Both the position numbers and the translations under genes were made by a program. The notes below the pieces were generated by a model. The model made no database searches. It had not been told where the DNA came from and saw only the letters and a program-made list of their open reading frames with translations. From positions 1,487 to 65,486 of the forward strand of contig NZ_AOIL01000069.1 in assembly GCF_000337595.1 (NCBI RefSeq): a stretch of DNA of 64,000 nucleotides, given 5' to 3'. This document shows positions 17,469 to 27,033 of the stretch, piece by piece. Every line of letters starts with the position of its first letter. Positions within the stretch are counted from its first letter, which is position 1. Source of the DNA: Natrialba taiwanensis DSM 12281. GTDB taxonomy: Archaea; Halobacteriota; Halobacteria; Halobacteriales; Natrialbaceae.

Positions 17469-18635
17469 CTACTGTTCTCGCATCTCGAGTTCACCGTCGG
17501 CGAATCGCTTCGCTCGAAGATACCGGGCACGGTAGCGATTCGCGCCGTCGTTGACGTCGGCTTCGCGGATCTCGTCCGTTCGATCGTCTGCGACCGCGTC
17601 GATCAGTTCTTCGAGCTGGTTGCGCTCGCTCGGGGTTAACTCGAGTTCGTACGTGCGCTCCGTTTCGGACTCCGCGATCGCCCACTTGCGCGCGGCGGCG
17701 ATGACGAGCGAACAGGGTTCCCGGCACGGGAAGGGGCCGTCGCCGCCGTCGGGGTCGAGGTCGTCGCCCTCTTCGTACTCCCACTCGCGCCGGCGCAGAC
17801 ACTGGGAGTCGACGCAACAGGCTTCGGCCATCCAGTCGACGGCCTCGCGCGGGAGTTCGGAGACGACCTCGTAGATGCCGCTCTGGCGGGACGCGGTCTC
17901 GCTCCAGTGATCGACATCGAGGGTGCCCTCCTGCTCGCGGTGCCAGTTGGCGATCGTCGCCGGGTAGAAGAAGCCGACGGCGTCGACGAGTTCAGTTCCG
18001 GAGAGGCCGGTGAACGCCCAGCCGGTTTCGAGCGTCGGCGCGGTCTTGAGCGGCCGGTAGCGACCGTCCTCGTCGTCGGTCGCGATTTCGCGGGCTGCAC
18101 GCGGTTCGTCGTAGATTTCGAGGTCATCTAGGTCTGCGTCGGCGTCGTCGACGTGCCAGAGGTCGTAGGCGCGCTCGCCATCGGGTTCGTCGCCATCGAC
18201 GAATCGGGCAGTGATACAGAGTTGCCCCCATTCACGGTCGATACCGTCGCGTAAGGCGGCGTAGCGAGCCGGAACGGACCGGTCGCCATCGGCCGTCTCG
18301 TCGTCGTCCGGCGGCGCGTCCTCACACCACCGCAGGAACGCCCGCCGGGCCGTTCCCTCGCCGCCGACTCGTTCCTGCCAGTAGTGCCAGTTCGTGACGT
18401 ACGCGTCGACGGTCTCGTCTCCCTCGCCCGCCTCGCCGGCGAGGATCTCCCGAAGGCCGTCCGCGTCCAGCCCAGCTCGGCCGACGCGCTCCCCGTCGAT
18501 CGCGAGGGTGAACGTGAACTCGTCATCGGCCGACTCGTCGCACGTAATCCGGAGTCCATCGAACGCGATGTCGTTGTCGTCTCCACCATCGGTGACGCGC
18601 TGTACCAACTCTTCGACGTGTCTCGGCGCGACCAT
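17469..18635 (-). CDS. DR2241 family protein, predicted iron-sulfur
   Basis: 388 aa. It is encoded directly after cbiX with a 2-base gap, the usual place of DR2241-type genes. The cysteine cluster at about residues 272-312 (ACCVDSQCLRRREWEY, then GPFPCREPCSLVIAAARKW) has the spacing seen in this family and is thought to bind an Fe-S cluster. A role alongside CbiX in tetrapyrrole or cobalamin synthesis is inferred from this gene order. No membrane segment is present. Confidence 0.85.
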   Translation of the reverse strand: MVAPRHVEELVQRVTDGGDDNDIAFDGLRITCDESADDEFTFTLAIDGERVGRAGLDADGLREILAGEAGEGDETVDAYVTNWHYWQERVGGEGTARRAFLRWCEDAPPDDDETADGDRSVPARYAALRDGIDREWGQLCITARFVDGDEPDGERAYDLWHVDDADADLDDLEIYDEPRAAREIATDDEDGRYRPLKTAPTLETGWAFTGLSGTELVDAVGFFYPATIANWHREQEGTLDVDHWSETASRQSGIYEVVSELPREAVDWMAEACCVDSQCLRRREWEYEEGDDLDPDGGDGPFPCREPCSLVIAAARKWAIAESETERTYELELTPSERNQLEELIDAVADDRTDEIREADVNDGANRYRARYLRAKRFADGELEMREQ

Positions 18636-18637
18636 CG

Positions 18638-19543
18638 TCAGTCACCCGCCTGCGAGGTCCGTTCGGAGTTCGATTCCGATTCGGTCGCCGAACTCGTGAT
18701 CTGTCGAACGCGCTCGATCGCGTCGCCGAGTTCGGCACCGGCGTCGGCCGCGCGCTCGAGGATCACGTCCGCCATCAGTCCCTCGGTGCCGACGGCACCG
18801 GCGTACCAGATGCGGTGGCCGTCGACCTCGGCGGGGACGGTCCAGCCGAGGCGGTAATCCTCGGTGAGTCCCATGTCCTCGGGGATGTCCTCCTGAGTGT
18901 GGTAGCCGTCGGCGACGAACAGCGGGACGACGACGATATCCTCGGTCTCGAAGAAGTCGGTTACGTCGTCGACTTCCGGCTCCTCGTCCATGAACAGCGC
19001 CTCGACCTCGTCGAAGCGCCCGCGCTCGCGGATGCGGTCGGCGTGGTACTCGACGGCCTTGGCCGAGTTCTCGTTGCGCTCGGTGCCGTGGCCGACGACC
19101 GCGAGGCCGACTCCCTCGCCCACCGATGGGTCGCCGGTGACGCTCTCGGCGCGCTGGACGATCACGTCCGTCATCGCATCGTGGGTACCGACCGGCCCGC
19201 AGTAGTGGACGGTCTTCCCGACGTCCTCGGCTTCGAGCGTCACCTGCGAGGCGCTCGTCCCGTCGGACTCCCACTGCTCGGGCTCGAACTCGTCGAGGCG
19301 GAGTTCGCGGGGGATGATCCGCTCGGTGAAGTACCCCTCGCTGATGAACAGCGGGACGACGAACACCTCCTCGGACTCGAGCGTGCGGATCACCTCGCGA
19401 AAGTGCGGTTCCTCCTTCCAGAACGCCTCGCGGACCTCATCGAACGCGCCCGTTTCGCGGACGGTATCCGCGTGGGCGTACGTCGGGTTCGAGGCATCCG
19501 GATTCAGGTGCGATCCGTGCGCCGCGATGACCAGCGCTTGCAT
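18638..19543 (-). CDS. cbiX: Sirohydrochlorin cobaltochelatase, two CbiX domains
   Basis: Inserts Co(II) into sirohydrochlorin in anaerobic-type cobalamin synthesis. 301 aa, made of two CbiX modules. The first has IAAHGSH at the N-terminus and FISEGYFTE; the second has VVGHGTE near residue 150 and FVADGYHTQ. The His in each HG motif is the expected metal ligand. It is first in the operon with the DR2241 gene. The cobyrinate diamide synthase cbiA, another B12 gene, lies at 54888. The last 25 residues are a Ser/Glu-rich tail outside the fold. Confidence 0.92.
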   Translation of the reverse strand: MQALVIAAHGSHLNPDASNPTYAHADTVRETGAFDEVREAFWKEEPHFREVIRTLESEEVFVVPLFISEGYFTERIIPRELRLDEFEPEQWESDGTSASQVTLEAEDVGKTVHYCGPVGTHDAMTDVIVQRAESVTGDPSVGEGVGLAVVGHGTERNENSAKAVEYHADRIRERGRFDEVEALFMDEEPEVDDVTDFFETEDIVVVPLFVADGYHTQEDIPEDMGLTEDYRLGWTVPAEVDGHRIWYAGAVGTEGLMADVILERAADAGAELGDAIERVRQITSSATESESNSERTSQAGD

Positions 19544-19703
19544 ATCGAACCCTTAGGAGAGGGACGGTTTATCGACTTCGCTGTTCGCGACAGCCGTCGC
19601 CACAGCCGGCCGGAACGCGGCGCGACGGCGTACTCGAACGTTGCGTCGGCTGCGAGTTCGTCAGTATGTCGCCACAGCCGACTGGCAGCGCGGCGCGACG
19701 GCG

Positions 19704-20054
19704 TCACACGCTCAGCGCCGTCCGCGCCTCGCACGTCGTCTCCCGCGCTCGCAATTCGGCGACCACGGTGAACTCGCCCGACTTCGGAGTCTCCCATTCG
19801 GCCTCGTAGGTCGTCGCCTCGCCCGGCTCGAGTTCATCTGCGCTGAGCAGCTGGGCGAACATGCGCCCGTCGGTAAAGCGCCAGACCTCCCAGCCCGTCT
19901 CCTCGTCTACGACGGCGAAATCCGCCTTGCAGGCGTCGGTGAACTGGAGCGTGACCGTGTCGGTGCCCTCGTTTCGGACGGTAAACGTGAGTTCGACGCC
20001 GGCGTCCGCGTCGGGAGTCGCCGCCTCGAGCGACCCGGTGAGCGATGGTGTCAT
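19704..20054 (-). CDS. BsuPI-like domain protein
   Basis: 116 aa from MTPSLTGSLE; a Met three codons earlier is also possible. A single Ig-like beta domain with the signature ELTFTVRNEGTDTVTLQFTD, then CKADFAVVDEETGWEVWRF and LEPGEATTYEAEW, fits the intracellular proteinase inhibitor (BsuPI) family. There is no signal peptide, so it is cytoplasmic. The BsuPI fold is often present without proven inhibitor activity, so the name describes the fold and not a tested function. Confidence 0.82.
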   Translation of the reverse strand: MTPSLTGSLEAATPDADAGVELTFTVRNEGTDTVTLQFTDACKADFAVVDEETGWEVWRFTDGRMFAQLLSADELEPGEATTYEAEWETPKSGEFTVVAELRARETTCEARTALSV

Positions 20055-20142
20055 TGGGCCCACTTGGTCACCATTGGTGATAGGTGTTGTCCGTCTGGCA
20101 TCGGTACTCGACGGGCGGACGGGACCGCCGCTTAGTGCGGCG

Positions 20143-22221
20143 TCACTTCGAGAGGACCACGTTATCCAGGTAGCTCGCGTCGTCTCCCGAGCGATACTCC
20201 CCGCGGATGCGGAGCACGGTCAGATCGGCGAGCACGTCGCGGAACCGCTCTTCGGTCGCCAGGGGCTCCTGACTCGTCAGGTCGATCCAGGGCACGGATG
20301 CCGTCATTGGGACCTCGAATGAGGTCCACTCTTCGCCCGGCACCCGCTCAGGATCGCGGAACTCGTAGACGAGTTGCGTGCCGTCGCCGGCGAGCAACAC
20401 GTCCCCGCCCTCGATCGGTTCGGCGTCGAACTGCTGATCGGGCTGTTCCTGTCGCAGGTCGAACGAGAGCGTCCCGCCGTAGAACGACTCGCGGTCGCCG
20501 AGGTACGAGAACGGCGCCTGGTAGTACCAGGCGATACCGCCCTGGTTCTCCTCGTCGCCGATGTGGCCGCCCGGATTGCCGCCCGTTTCGTAGTACGCCG
20601 GCTGGTCGCTGCCGCCGTTCTGCGAGACGAGCCAGCCGTCGGTCCCGTCGTCGAACGAACTCTCGATACTGTCGGTCGGCGTCGGCCCGGGATCGATATC
20701 GGTCGCCTGCACCTCCTTCGTGAACTGCTCGTCGCCGAACTCGTCGTAGATGCCGATCGTGATCGCCTCTCCGGATTCGGCCACTTCGACGGTCCCGAAA
20801 TTCGCGTACTCGCCCTTGGCGAAGAACGTCGTCGGGTTCAACGGCGCGTACTGTTCGTCCGCAGGACCGCTTGGCGCGCCCAGCGGCCCGGCGACCGCCT
20901 CGACGAACTCGAACTCGCCGTCGTCGTCCGGGTCGAACGCGCCGACGACGGACTTGTGAACGTCGCCGGCGACGACGACCAAGTTCGCGATCTCCTCCGT
21001 CTGGACGTGTTCGACGAGATCGAGGAGCTCCGTCTCGTAGCCGGTTCGATCCGCCGGCGTGGCCCACGAGTCCGACGGGTACCCGAGCGGGGCCGGCGAA
21101 GCGAGTACCTTCCAGGTCGCATCGGAGTCGGTGAGCGCGTCCTTCAGCCACTCGCGTTGCTCGCGCCCGAGCAGCGTCTTCGAGTCGAATTCGACGTTCG
21201 GATCGCGGTACTGGCGGGTGTCGATGAGGAACAGTTCGACGTGTTTCCCCCAGCGGAACGAGTCGTAGAACCGGTTAGAGTCGCCGGGTGCGGCGTCCTC
21301 GTCACGATCGAGCGGCCAGTATTCGCGGAACGCGCGCCGCCCCTCGGGCATCAGCGGTTCGATCGGCCCGGCGAAGTTGTTGATGACCTCGTGGTCGTCC
21401 CAGACGGTGTAGACCGACGTGGACTCCAAGAGTTCGCGGAGGTTCGTCCGCTCGGCGACGCTCGCCGGTGGGTCTCGCATCTCCTTGTACTTGTCCCGAT
21501 AGATTTCGAGCGCCTCGTCGAGCGGCGTGTTCTCCGTAATCTTCCCGGCCGGCGTCTGCGCGTCGGCGTAGATGGTGTCCCCGTGATAGAGGAAGAAGTC
21601 CGGCTCGCGTTCCGCGATGGATCGCAGGCCGGGGAACGGCGGGTCGATCGGGTCGTCGCCGTAGCCCCACGTGTCGCCGCTCCAGGCGAAGGTGACGGAT
21701 CGTTCCTCGGTCGCCGACGGTGCCGTGAGGAACGTTCCGTGTTCGATCGCGTCGGGCATCGCGTCGGCCGTCAGTTCGTCGATGTCGAGCGGCCGTTTCG
21801 ACATCGGCCCGGCCGCGGCGGGCATCGCCCAGACGAAGTACCGGTACTCCGTCCCGGACGCGAGTTCGGTCAGGCGGACGCGACCGGTGTAGTCGGTCTC
21901 CCCGTCGACGCCGACTCGCTCGTAGCCGGCGTTGTCGGCCGATTCGATCGGCGCGTACGCGACGTGGATCGTCGCCTCGCGCTCGGCGCGCGCCCAGACG
22001 ACCGCCGTCGTCGCCGTCACGTCACCGACGGCGACCCCGTGCGTGATCGGCACGATTTCATCGCTGGAGCGAATCGGCTCCGGCGCGTCAGATTCCGAAC
22101 TCGCGTCTCCGACCGCGGTCCCCACGAGGGCGGGAACCGTCGCGGCCGCGCCGATCGCCCGCAGAAACGTCCGTCGGTCATCTGCCGCCGCGTCCTCCGT
22201 GGCTGCGTGCGTGTCTCTCAT
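20143..22221 (-). CDS. PhoD-type alkaline phosphatase/phosphodiesterase with laminin-B-like C-terminus
   Basis: 692 aa, exported by Tat: DDRRTFLRAIGAAATVPAL lies at about residues 14-32. A Fn3-like PhoD N-domain contains RAEREATIHVAYAP. The metallophosphatase core has WSGDTWGYGDD, LYHGDTIYAD, VWDDHEVINNF and VAGDVHKSVVG, the metal ligands expected for PhoD (phosphodiester/monoester hydrolysis with Ca/Fe). The last 170 residues form a separate beta domain (SSFDDGTDGWLV, GGTLSFDLR, then LRIRGEY and DNVVLSK) that resembles laminin B (IV), a carbohydrate- or surface-binding fold. An AT-rich promoter lies upstream at about 22255-22280. Confidence 0.88.
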   Translation of the reverse strand: MRDTHAATEDAAADDRRTFLRAIGAAATVPALVGTAVGDASSESDAPEPIRSSDEIVPITHGVAVGDVTATTAVVWARAEREATIHVAYAPIESADNAGYERVGVDGETDYTGRVRLTELASGTEYRYFVWAMPAAAGPMSKRPLDIDELTADAMPDAIEHGTFLTAPSATEERSVTFAWSGDTWGYGDDPIDPPFPGLRSIAEREPDFFLYHGDTIYADAQTPAGKITENTPLDEALEIYRDKYKEMRDPPASVAERTNLRELLESTSVYTVWDDHEVINNFAGPIEPLMPEGRRAFREYWPLDRDEDAAPGDSNRFYDSFRWGKHVELFLIDTRQYRDPNVEFDSKTLLGREQREWLKDALTDSDATWKVLASPAPLGYPSDSWATPADRTGYETELLDLVEHVQTEEIANLVVVAGDVHKSVVGAFDPDDDGEFEFVEAVAGPLGAPSGPADEQYAPLNPTTFFAKGEYANFGTVEVAESGEAITIGIYDEFGDEQFTKEVQATDIDPGPTPTDSIESSFDDGTDGWLVSQNGGSDQPAYYETGGNPGGHIGDEENQGGIAWYYQAPFSYLGDRESFYGGTLSFDLRQEQPDQQFDAEPIEGGDVLLAGDGTQLVYEFRDPERVPGEEWTSFEVPMTASVPWIDLTSQEPLATEERFRDVLADLTVLRIRGEYRSGDDASYLDNVVLSK

Positions 22222-22538
22222 GTCGCAGTAAATCCGGCACCGAACTCGCTCAATAACTTATATATTTTATATAAATATAAACATGTTCGATATGAGGTGT
22301 ATTGGGACATTCACTCCGCCGAGAAGCCGACCGAAGTGCTCGGTAGTGTTCCCGAGAGAACCGCTCGAGTACTGATGTCAGCGGAGACGATGATGAAGGG
22401 GAGGGAGCTTAAACAGATTTCAATTCGCTGAATCCTTCCCTCTGGCAAAATCATTATACTTCTGCCGGTACGCTCCCAAACCGCCGCAACTGGCTCGACT
22501 CGAAACAACAACTCGACGACTGATTCGTCCGGAACGCT
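22222..22538. promoter_or_regulatory. AT-rich promoter region of phoD; no gene seen
   Basis: 317 bases between divergent genes. An unusually AT-rich stretch at about 22255-22280 (ataacttatatattttat and onward) is 35-60 bases before the PhoD start on the minus strand and probably contains its TATA box and flanking elements. The rest shows no ORF with coding character. No phosphate-control box could be identified by eye. Confidence 0.45.
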
Positions 22539-23336
22539 ATGCCTATCCGTTCGCGCTGCGAACGCGCACGCGTGCAACTGGTCGGCTACGAACCCAGCGG
22601 CCGGGGTTCCGCGCTCCTGCTCGCCGATGGCGACGCGGTCGAGCGCCGCGAACTCGAGCCCGGGGACGAACTCGCCTACGCGCTCGGCAAGCGCCACTGC
22701 GCCGGCACCATCGACGACGGCCAGCACATCGCCTGCGACCGCCCGTCAGCACCCTACTGCGAGTTCCACACGAGCACCTGGGTCTGTGCCCGCTGTACGG
22801 GCACCTGTCTGAAGGACGAAATGGACTGTTACGAGTCCCACGCCGTCTACATCGCCGCGTTCGCCCCCGACACGTTCAAGGTCGGGGTCACCCGCCACTG
22901 GCGACTCGAGACCCGTCTCCGCGAGCAGGGGGCCGACCGCGCGGCCCACGTCCACACCGTCCCCAACGGAAAGATCGCCCGCGAGATCGAGGCGAAGATC
23001 GCGACTCGACTCGTCGACCGCGTGCGAACCGGCCCGAAGGTCGACGCACTCGCAGCCGAGGTTGACGCGAACGCCTGGGAGGCCGTTCTCGAGCCGTTCG
23101 ACGTCATCGATCGGTTCGCGTTCGACTACGGACTGGCAGCCGACGGTGAACTCGACGCTCGCCCGGTTCAGGAGACGATGGCGAGGGGAACGGTCGTCGG
23201 CGTGAAGGGGCGACTGCTCGTTCTCGACAACGGCGGGACGAGCTACGCCGTGGATATGCGGGATCTCGTCGGCTACGAGTTCACCGAGGGCAAGTCGGAG
23301 CGAAATCTGCAGTCGTCGCTCGGCTCCTTCGGGTAA
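22539..23336 (+). CDS. DUF2797 family protein
   Basis: 265 aa. The N-terminal third is a zinc-type module with several Cys/His (HCAGTIDD, CEFHTSTWVCARC, CLKDEMDC). The central block VYIAAFAPDTFKVGVTRHWR, followed by RLREQGADRA and an EIEAKI helix, has the strand-helix order of GIY-YIG-like folds, which is the known description of DUF2797. The biochemical activity is unknown. The gene is convergent with the isochorismatase-family gene. Confidence 0.82.
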   Translation: MPIRSRCERARVQLVGYEPSGRGSALLLADGDAVERRELEPGDELAYALGKRHCAGTIDDGQHIACDRPSAPYCEFHTSTWVCARCTGTCLKDEMDCYESHAVYIAAFAPDTFKVGVTRHWRLETRLREQGADRAAHVHTVPNGKIAREIEAKIATRLVDRVRTGPKVDALAAEVDANAWEAVLEPFDVIDRFAFDYGLAADGELDARPVQETMARGTVVGVKGRLLVLDNGGTSYAVDMRDLVGYEFTEGKSERNLQSSLGSFG

Positions 23337-23419
23337 GACGGCGGCCGACGATAGCCGATCCATGGAGAACTGGCCCGCAACGCGAAACGGTATCGATCCC
23401 GAAACGCCGGCTCACCGAC

Positions 23420-23989
23420 TCACTCGGACACGATCGACGCCGTCCGGACGACTGTTGCGAACTCGTCTTTGAGCTGTGCCAGGGCAGTTCGGTGAATCGT
23501 CTCCGCGTCGAACGTGTCGCTGTCGAACGTCCGCTCGAAGGTGGCGGTCGCATCGGCAACGAGACGCACGTCGAACCCGCGGTTCTCGGCCATCCGCGTC
23601 GTCGTCGAGACGCAATGGTCCGTGGTCAGGCCGGCGACAACGAGCGTCTCGAGTTCACGGTCGCGTAACCACGCTTCGAGTTCGGTGTCGACGAACGCGC
23701 CGTTGACCGATTTGACGAACGTCTGCTCGTCCGCGCGCGGTTCCGTCTCGGGTTTGAACGCGAACCCTGGCTGGTCGCTGCGAAGCGGTGACGCCGCTTC
23801 GGTCGAGTCGTGGCGGACGTGGACGACGGGCCGGTCGGTCTCGCGCCAGTGTGCGAGCAGGTCGGCGGCGCGGTCCTCGGCGTCGGGATTGTTCCGCGAG
23901 CCCCACGACGGGTCGTCGAACCCCCGTTGGAAGTCGATCAGGAGCAACGCGGCGTCGTCGGGGATGGCGGGATCAGGATCCTCTGTCAT
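23420..23989 (-). CDS. Isochorismatase-family cysteine hydrolase
   Basis: 189 aa from the ATG at 23989. The catalytic triad is readable: Asp in [10 protein letters not shown], Lys in [10 protein letters not shown], and Cys in [13 protein letters not shown], with the conserved cis-peptide block just before it. Family members hydrolyse amides or related bonds (nicotinamide, carbamoyl groups, ureidoacrylate, isochorismate); the substrate here cannot be read. The start codon overlaps the stop of the YqcI/YcgG gene by four bases (ATGA), so the two are translationally coupled and probably act in one pathway. Confidence 0.88.
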   Translation of the reverse strand: MTEDPDPAIPDDAALLLIDFQRGFDDPSWGSRNNPDAEDRAADLLAHWRETDRPVVHVRHDSTEAASPLRSDQPGFAFKPETEPRADEQTFVKSVNGAFVDTELEAWLRDRELETLVVAGLTTDHCVSTTTRMAENRGFDVRLVADATATFERTFDSDTFDAETIHRTALAQLKDEFATVVRTASIVSE

Positions 23990-24795
23990 GGTAATCTCGC
24001 GGCCGGCTTGGGATGGTCTCGGGTCACCGTCATCGGACACTCCGAGGGTGCCTGGTCGTCGTCGGCGGAGAGCATGTACTGGGGCCACTCCCGGTCGCCG
24101 TCGACGCCCCAGTCGCCGAGATCGGCGTGCGGGCAGACGCCGTCGTAGTCTTCGAGCCGATTCTGGATGATGTCGCGCGCACGCTGTCCGGCTTCGTCGT
24201 CGGCAGTCACGTTCAACCCCTCAAAGAGTGCGCGCGGCTGGAACGTGATCTCGAGCCCGACCGGACAGTAGCGGCTCTTGCGCGTGTCGTAGAACGGGGC
24301 GCGGCAGGTCGGAAACATCGGTTCGCCGCCGAGACAGAACTCCCAGTATTGGTCATCGGTGTCAGTGGGGATGTCTTCGGGCCAGGGGTGGGGATCGTGG
24401 AGGTGAAGCGTCTGGAGGATATGCCAGAGTGCGTCGTGGTATGCTTGCTCTGAGAGCGGGTCCGCGGGCGGTTTGAAGAAGGTGACGAGCGAGGCGCGGT
24501 CGGCATGATCCCGATACACGTCGAGGTATTCGAGGATGCGATCGCGAAGCGTCAACAGCGCGTCGGCGTCGCTCATCGACGGTACCGTCGTGTACAGCGG
24601 TTCCCCGTTGCCGACGGATTCGGCACCGAAGAAACAGGGGAACGGTGAATCGTTTCGCTCGCCGAGCAGCCCGGACTGGAACGTCTCCCAGTGATCGGCG
24701 ACCCATTGTGGCGTCTTTCCGGCCCGCACTCGCCGGTCGAGTGTGTCCTGATCTAGCAGCGATTGTATTCCTGGCTCGTTCACGAGTCGATCCAC
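23986..24795 (-). CDS. YqcI/YcgG family protein, possible heme-dependent N-hydroxylase
   Basis: 269 aa. Family motifs are clear: [43 protein letters not shown] and [15 protein letters not shown]. One characterised member, GntA of guanitoxin synthesis, is described as a heme-dependent N-hydroxylase; most members have no assigned reaction. The conserved His/Cys residues could serve heme binding, but that is inference. It is the first gene of a two-gene coupled operon with an isochorismatase-type hydrolase. The start is taken as the only ATG giving the full family length. Confidence 0.82.
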   Translation of the reverse strand: MDRLVNEPGIQSLLDQDTLDRRVRAGKTPQWVADHWETFQSGLLGERNDSPFPCFFGAESVGNGEPLYTTVPSMSDADALLTLRDRILEYLDVYRDHADRASLVTFFKPPADPLSEQAYHDALWHILQTLHLHDPHPWPEDIPTDTDDQYWEFCLGGEPMFPTCRAPFYDTRKSRYCPVGLEITFQPRALFEGLNVTADDEAGQRARDIIQNRLEDYDGVCPHADLGDWGVDGDREWPQYMLSADDDQAPSECPMTVTRDHPKPAARLP

Positions 24796-24901
24796 TCGGT
24801 GGGTGTGTCGGATGTTCGGTAGTGATCCGCGAAAACTGTACTGGTTCCGGAAGATGTGCCGAGCTAGTCCGACTATGTTCGCCTACCTATTCGAAACGTG
24901 G

Positions 24902-25390
24902 TTATTTGTCACAGTCATCCTGAGGTTTGCGAGTCGAATGCTCGATCCGATCGTTTTCGGTGATCGGTGCGCCCTCCAGAATCCGCGCTCGAAGGCCGCC
25001 ATGGTGGACCAACGCCTCGCGGATTCCCGCTTCGTCGATGTGGCACTTGAGGTACGAACACGGCTCGCAGAGTTCAGTCCCTTCACAGATGGCATCGCCG
25101 ACACGGAATCGGCTGCCGACCAGGTGATTTAACGGCACTCCTGTCGTCGTCACGTTCCGCCGGTGAACGCCGGGTTCGAGTTCGATGTCGTACTTGCGTT
25201 CGACGGCTGCGAGCGTTTCGCGTTCGATGAGCGTGAGGTCGCTGCCCTCGCGGGCGTCGAAGGTCCCCTCGGCGCGGTAGTAACGGTCGCCCTCGAGTCC
25301 GCGGCCGGCGACGGCCATACTGCGGTCGACTCGCTCCATCGGCGCGCCCCGTTCGGGCGCGATATGAATCGCGTGGATGCGCCCAGCCAT
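24902..25390 (-). CDS. MOSC domain protein
   Basis: 162 aa from MAGRIHAIHIAPERG. The MOSC core is complete: VAGRGLEGDRYYRAEG, LTLIERETL, RRNVTTTGVPLNHLVG and the conserved Cys in CEPCSYL. In MOCS and YiiM-type proteins this Cys contacts the molybdenum cofactor or sulfur. The protein is a single-domain MOSC and probably handles reduced N-hydroxylated substrates or Mo-cofactor sulfur; the substrate is unknown. The gene is divergent from the Gly/Met-rich protein gene. Confidence 0.88.
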   Translation of the reverse strand: MAGRIHAIHIAPERGAPMERVDRSMAVAGRGLEGDRYYRAEGTFDAREGSDLTLIERETLAAVERKYDIELEPGVHRRNVTTTGVPLNHLVGSRFRVGDAICEGTELCEPCSYLKCHIDEAGIREALVHHGGLRARILEGAPITENDRIEHSTRKPQDDCDK

Positions 25391-25578
25391 ACGGTACGTC
25401 TGAGGCGGCACCGAGATAGGTGGTTCAGATTCCTCGCGACGGCTGTGTTCGGTTCCGGCGTGCAGTCTGGGTTCCCGCTCCCACTCCCACTCTCACTCTC
25501 GCCCTCGCAGCCCCGAAACACGTCAGCAGCCCCGAAAACATGACAATCCTTTTCCCCGGCGGTCCAGAATCCGAGGGT

Positions 25579-25983
25579 ATGACGGACGAAAACGAACCCG
25601 ATACCGCTGTCGACGACAACGGTGACGCCGACGCAAACGACGGCGAAGAAAAGTCCTTCCGCGAACGAGTCGAGGAAATCCGCGAAAAGCGCGCCGAAGA
25701 GGGTGAAGGCGAGGGCGAGCCCCCGGAGAGCCCGTTCGGCGGTGGCGGCGGCGGACCCGGCGGCATGGGCGGCGGCGGGAACCCGTTCGCACAGATGATG
25801 GGCGGCATGATGGGCGGCGGCCCCGGCGGTCCCGGCGGCATGGGCGGCGGACCCGGCGGTCCCGGCGGCAGCGACGAAGTCGGCAACGAAGAACTTGTCC
25901 GCGAGGTTCGCCAACTCCGCGACGAAATGCGCGACCAGACGCGCGCGCTCAAGCGGATCGCGGACGCGCTCGAAGACAACTGA
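25579..25983 (+). CDS. Gly/Met-rich small protein with C-terminal coiled coil
   Basis: 134 aa starting at MTDENEPDTA; an in-frame ATG 39 bases upstream is the alternative. An acidic N-terminus and a charged helix (FRERVEEIREKRAEEG) are followed by about 50 residues of Gly, Pro and Met (PGGMGGGG, QMMGGMMGGG), then a C-terminal helix, LVREVRQLRDEMRDQTRALK. The GGM repeats recall chaperonin tails but there is no chaperonin domain. Base use fits the neighbours. The function is unknown. Confidence 0.7.
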   Translation: MTDENEPDTAVDDNGDADANDGEEKSFRERVEEIREKRAEEGEGEGEPPESPFGGGGGGPGGMGGGGNPFAQMMGGMMGGGPGGPGGMGGGPGGPGGSDEVGNEELVREVRQLRDEMRDQTRALKRIADALEDN

Positions 25984-26163
25984 TCGCTCGCGGTTTCCGG
26001 AATACGGTTCGGTACGCGACATCCCTCGAGACGCTATACTCGAGTTCAGAGTTCAGTTTTCACAGCCAGTGTGTACTGTTTCTACGCGTCTCCTCGCTCG
26101 TCGCATAGGTCTCGAATGCTAACCCGACATCGGCATACCCTCGACCGTCAGCGACGACACCGA

Positions 26164-27033
26164 TCAGGTGTGATCTGAACTCGAATCCATCTCGCGATCG
26201 TCGTCCGCGTCCCGACCCCGAATCGAGGCGATCCAGGCGGAGACGGACCAGCGGTCGACGAGTACGCGGGCGAGACTGACGCTGATGTAGGCGAGTCCGA
26301 GGCCCGCGAGCACGTCGATCGCCCAGTGGATGCCCAGATACATTGTCGAGAGCGCTATCGAAGTTCCCAATCCGAGAGTGACGTAAAACCACGTCGGATA
26401 CCGGTCTCGAGTTCGGTAGGCGAGGAGCGTGACGGTCGTCGCGAGGGAGGCGTGCAACGAGGGGAAGACGTTCGTGTTTCGGTTGACCTGTCGCGTGAGG
26501 TGTTGATACTGGGGATACGTATCGTACAGCAGTGCCTCGACGAGTTCAGGCATCATGTTCCGCGGTCCGAAGGCGATGACGAAGACGTAGAGGACGAGTC
26601 CGAGGGTGTAATTGAGCGTGTAGGCGGCCAACAGTTCGCGAAGCGGGCGCGTATCAGCGAGGGCGAAGTAGGCGACGACCGGAAAGGTGAGCGCGAAGAC
26701 GTAGCCGTAGATGTAGATAAAGGAGAAGTAGGCCGTCACGGCCGGCGTCTCGAAGGACTGTAGCCAGAGGATGAACTGGCCCTCGATGTCATAGATGGCC
26801 CAGGTGAGGTTCCAGCCGATCATCCACGAGAGGTCGGGAACGATCTGTCTGGCGATACTGTTGAACAGCAAGACGACGGTGAGGACGGCCAGCACGGGTG
26901 CCGTAGCGCGAAGCCGGGTTCGCCACTCCGTGCACGTCACTTGCAGTCGGCGGCGGCCGACGAAGAGTGCCACGGAGACGGCGATCATGAGCGTGACGAC
27001 GACGACCAACTGGACGAGAACCTGTGTGAGCAT
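26164..27033 (-). CDS. PAP2-family membrane phosphatase, copy 1
   Basis: 289 aa with about six membrane helices. Phosphatase motifs: AFGPRN in the place of motif 1, FPSLHAS (motif 2, catalytic His), and TMYLGIHWAIDVLAG (motif 3, His and Asp). This layout is closest to the inositol-phosphoceramide-synthase-like branch of PAP2. Its start codon overlaps the stop of the lipoprotein gene by one base (TGATG), so the pair is coupled. A paralogue lies at 29164. Likely role: dephosphorylating or exchanging head groups on a lipid or lipid-linked compound at the outer membrane face; the substrate is unknown. Confidence 0.87.
   Translation of the reverse strand: MLTQVLVQLVVVVTLMIAVSVALFVGRRRLQVTCTEWRTRLRATAPVLAVLTVVLLFNSIARQIVPDLSWMIGWNLTWAIYDIEGQFILWLQSFETPAVTAYFSFIYIYGYVFALTFPVVAYFALADTRPLRELLAAYTLNYTLGLVLYVFVIAFGPRNMMPELVEALLYDTYPQYQHLTRQVNRNTNVFPSLHASLATTVTLLAYRTRDRYPTWFYVTLGLGTSIALSTMYLGIHWAIDVLAGLGLAYISVSLARVLVDRWSVSAWIASIRGRDADDDREMDSSSDHT

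Noticed and set aside
20374-22431. 685-codon + strand frame antisense to phoD
   Set aside because: PhoD motifs and Tat signal lie on the minus strand; the antisense frame is Arg/Val-rich shadow sequence.
25579-25983. Gly/Met-rich protein as a chaperonin
   Set aside because: Only the GGM tail resembles chaperonins; no ATPase or apical domain is encoded.
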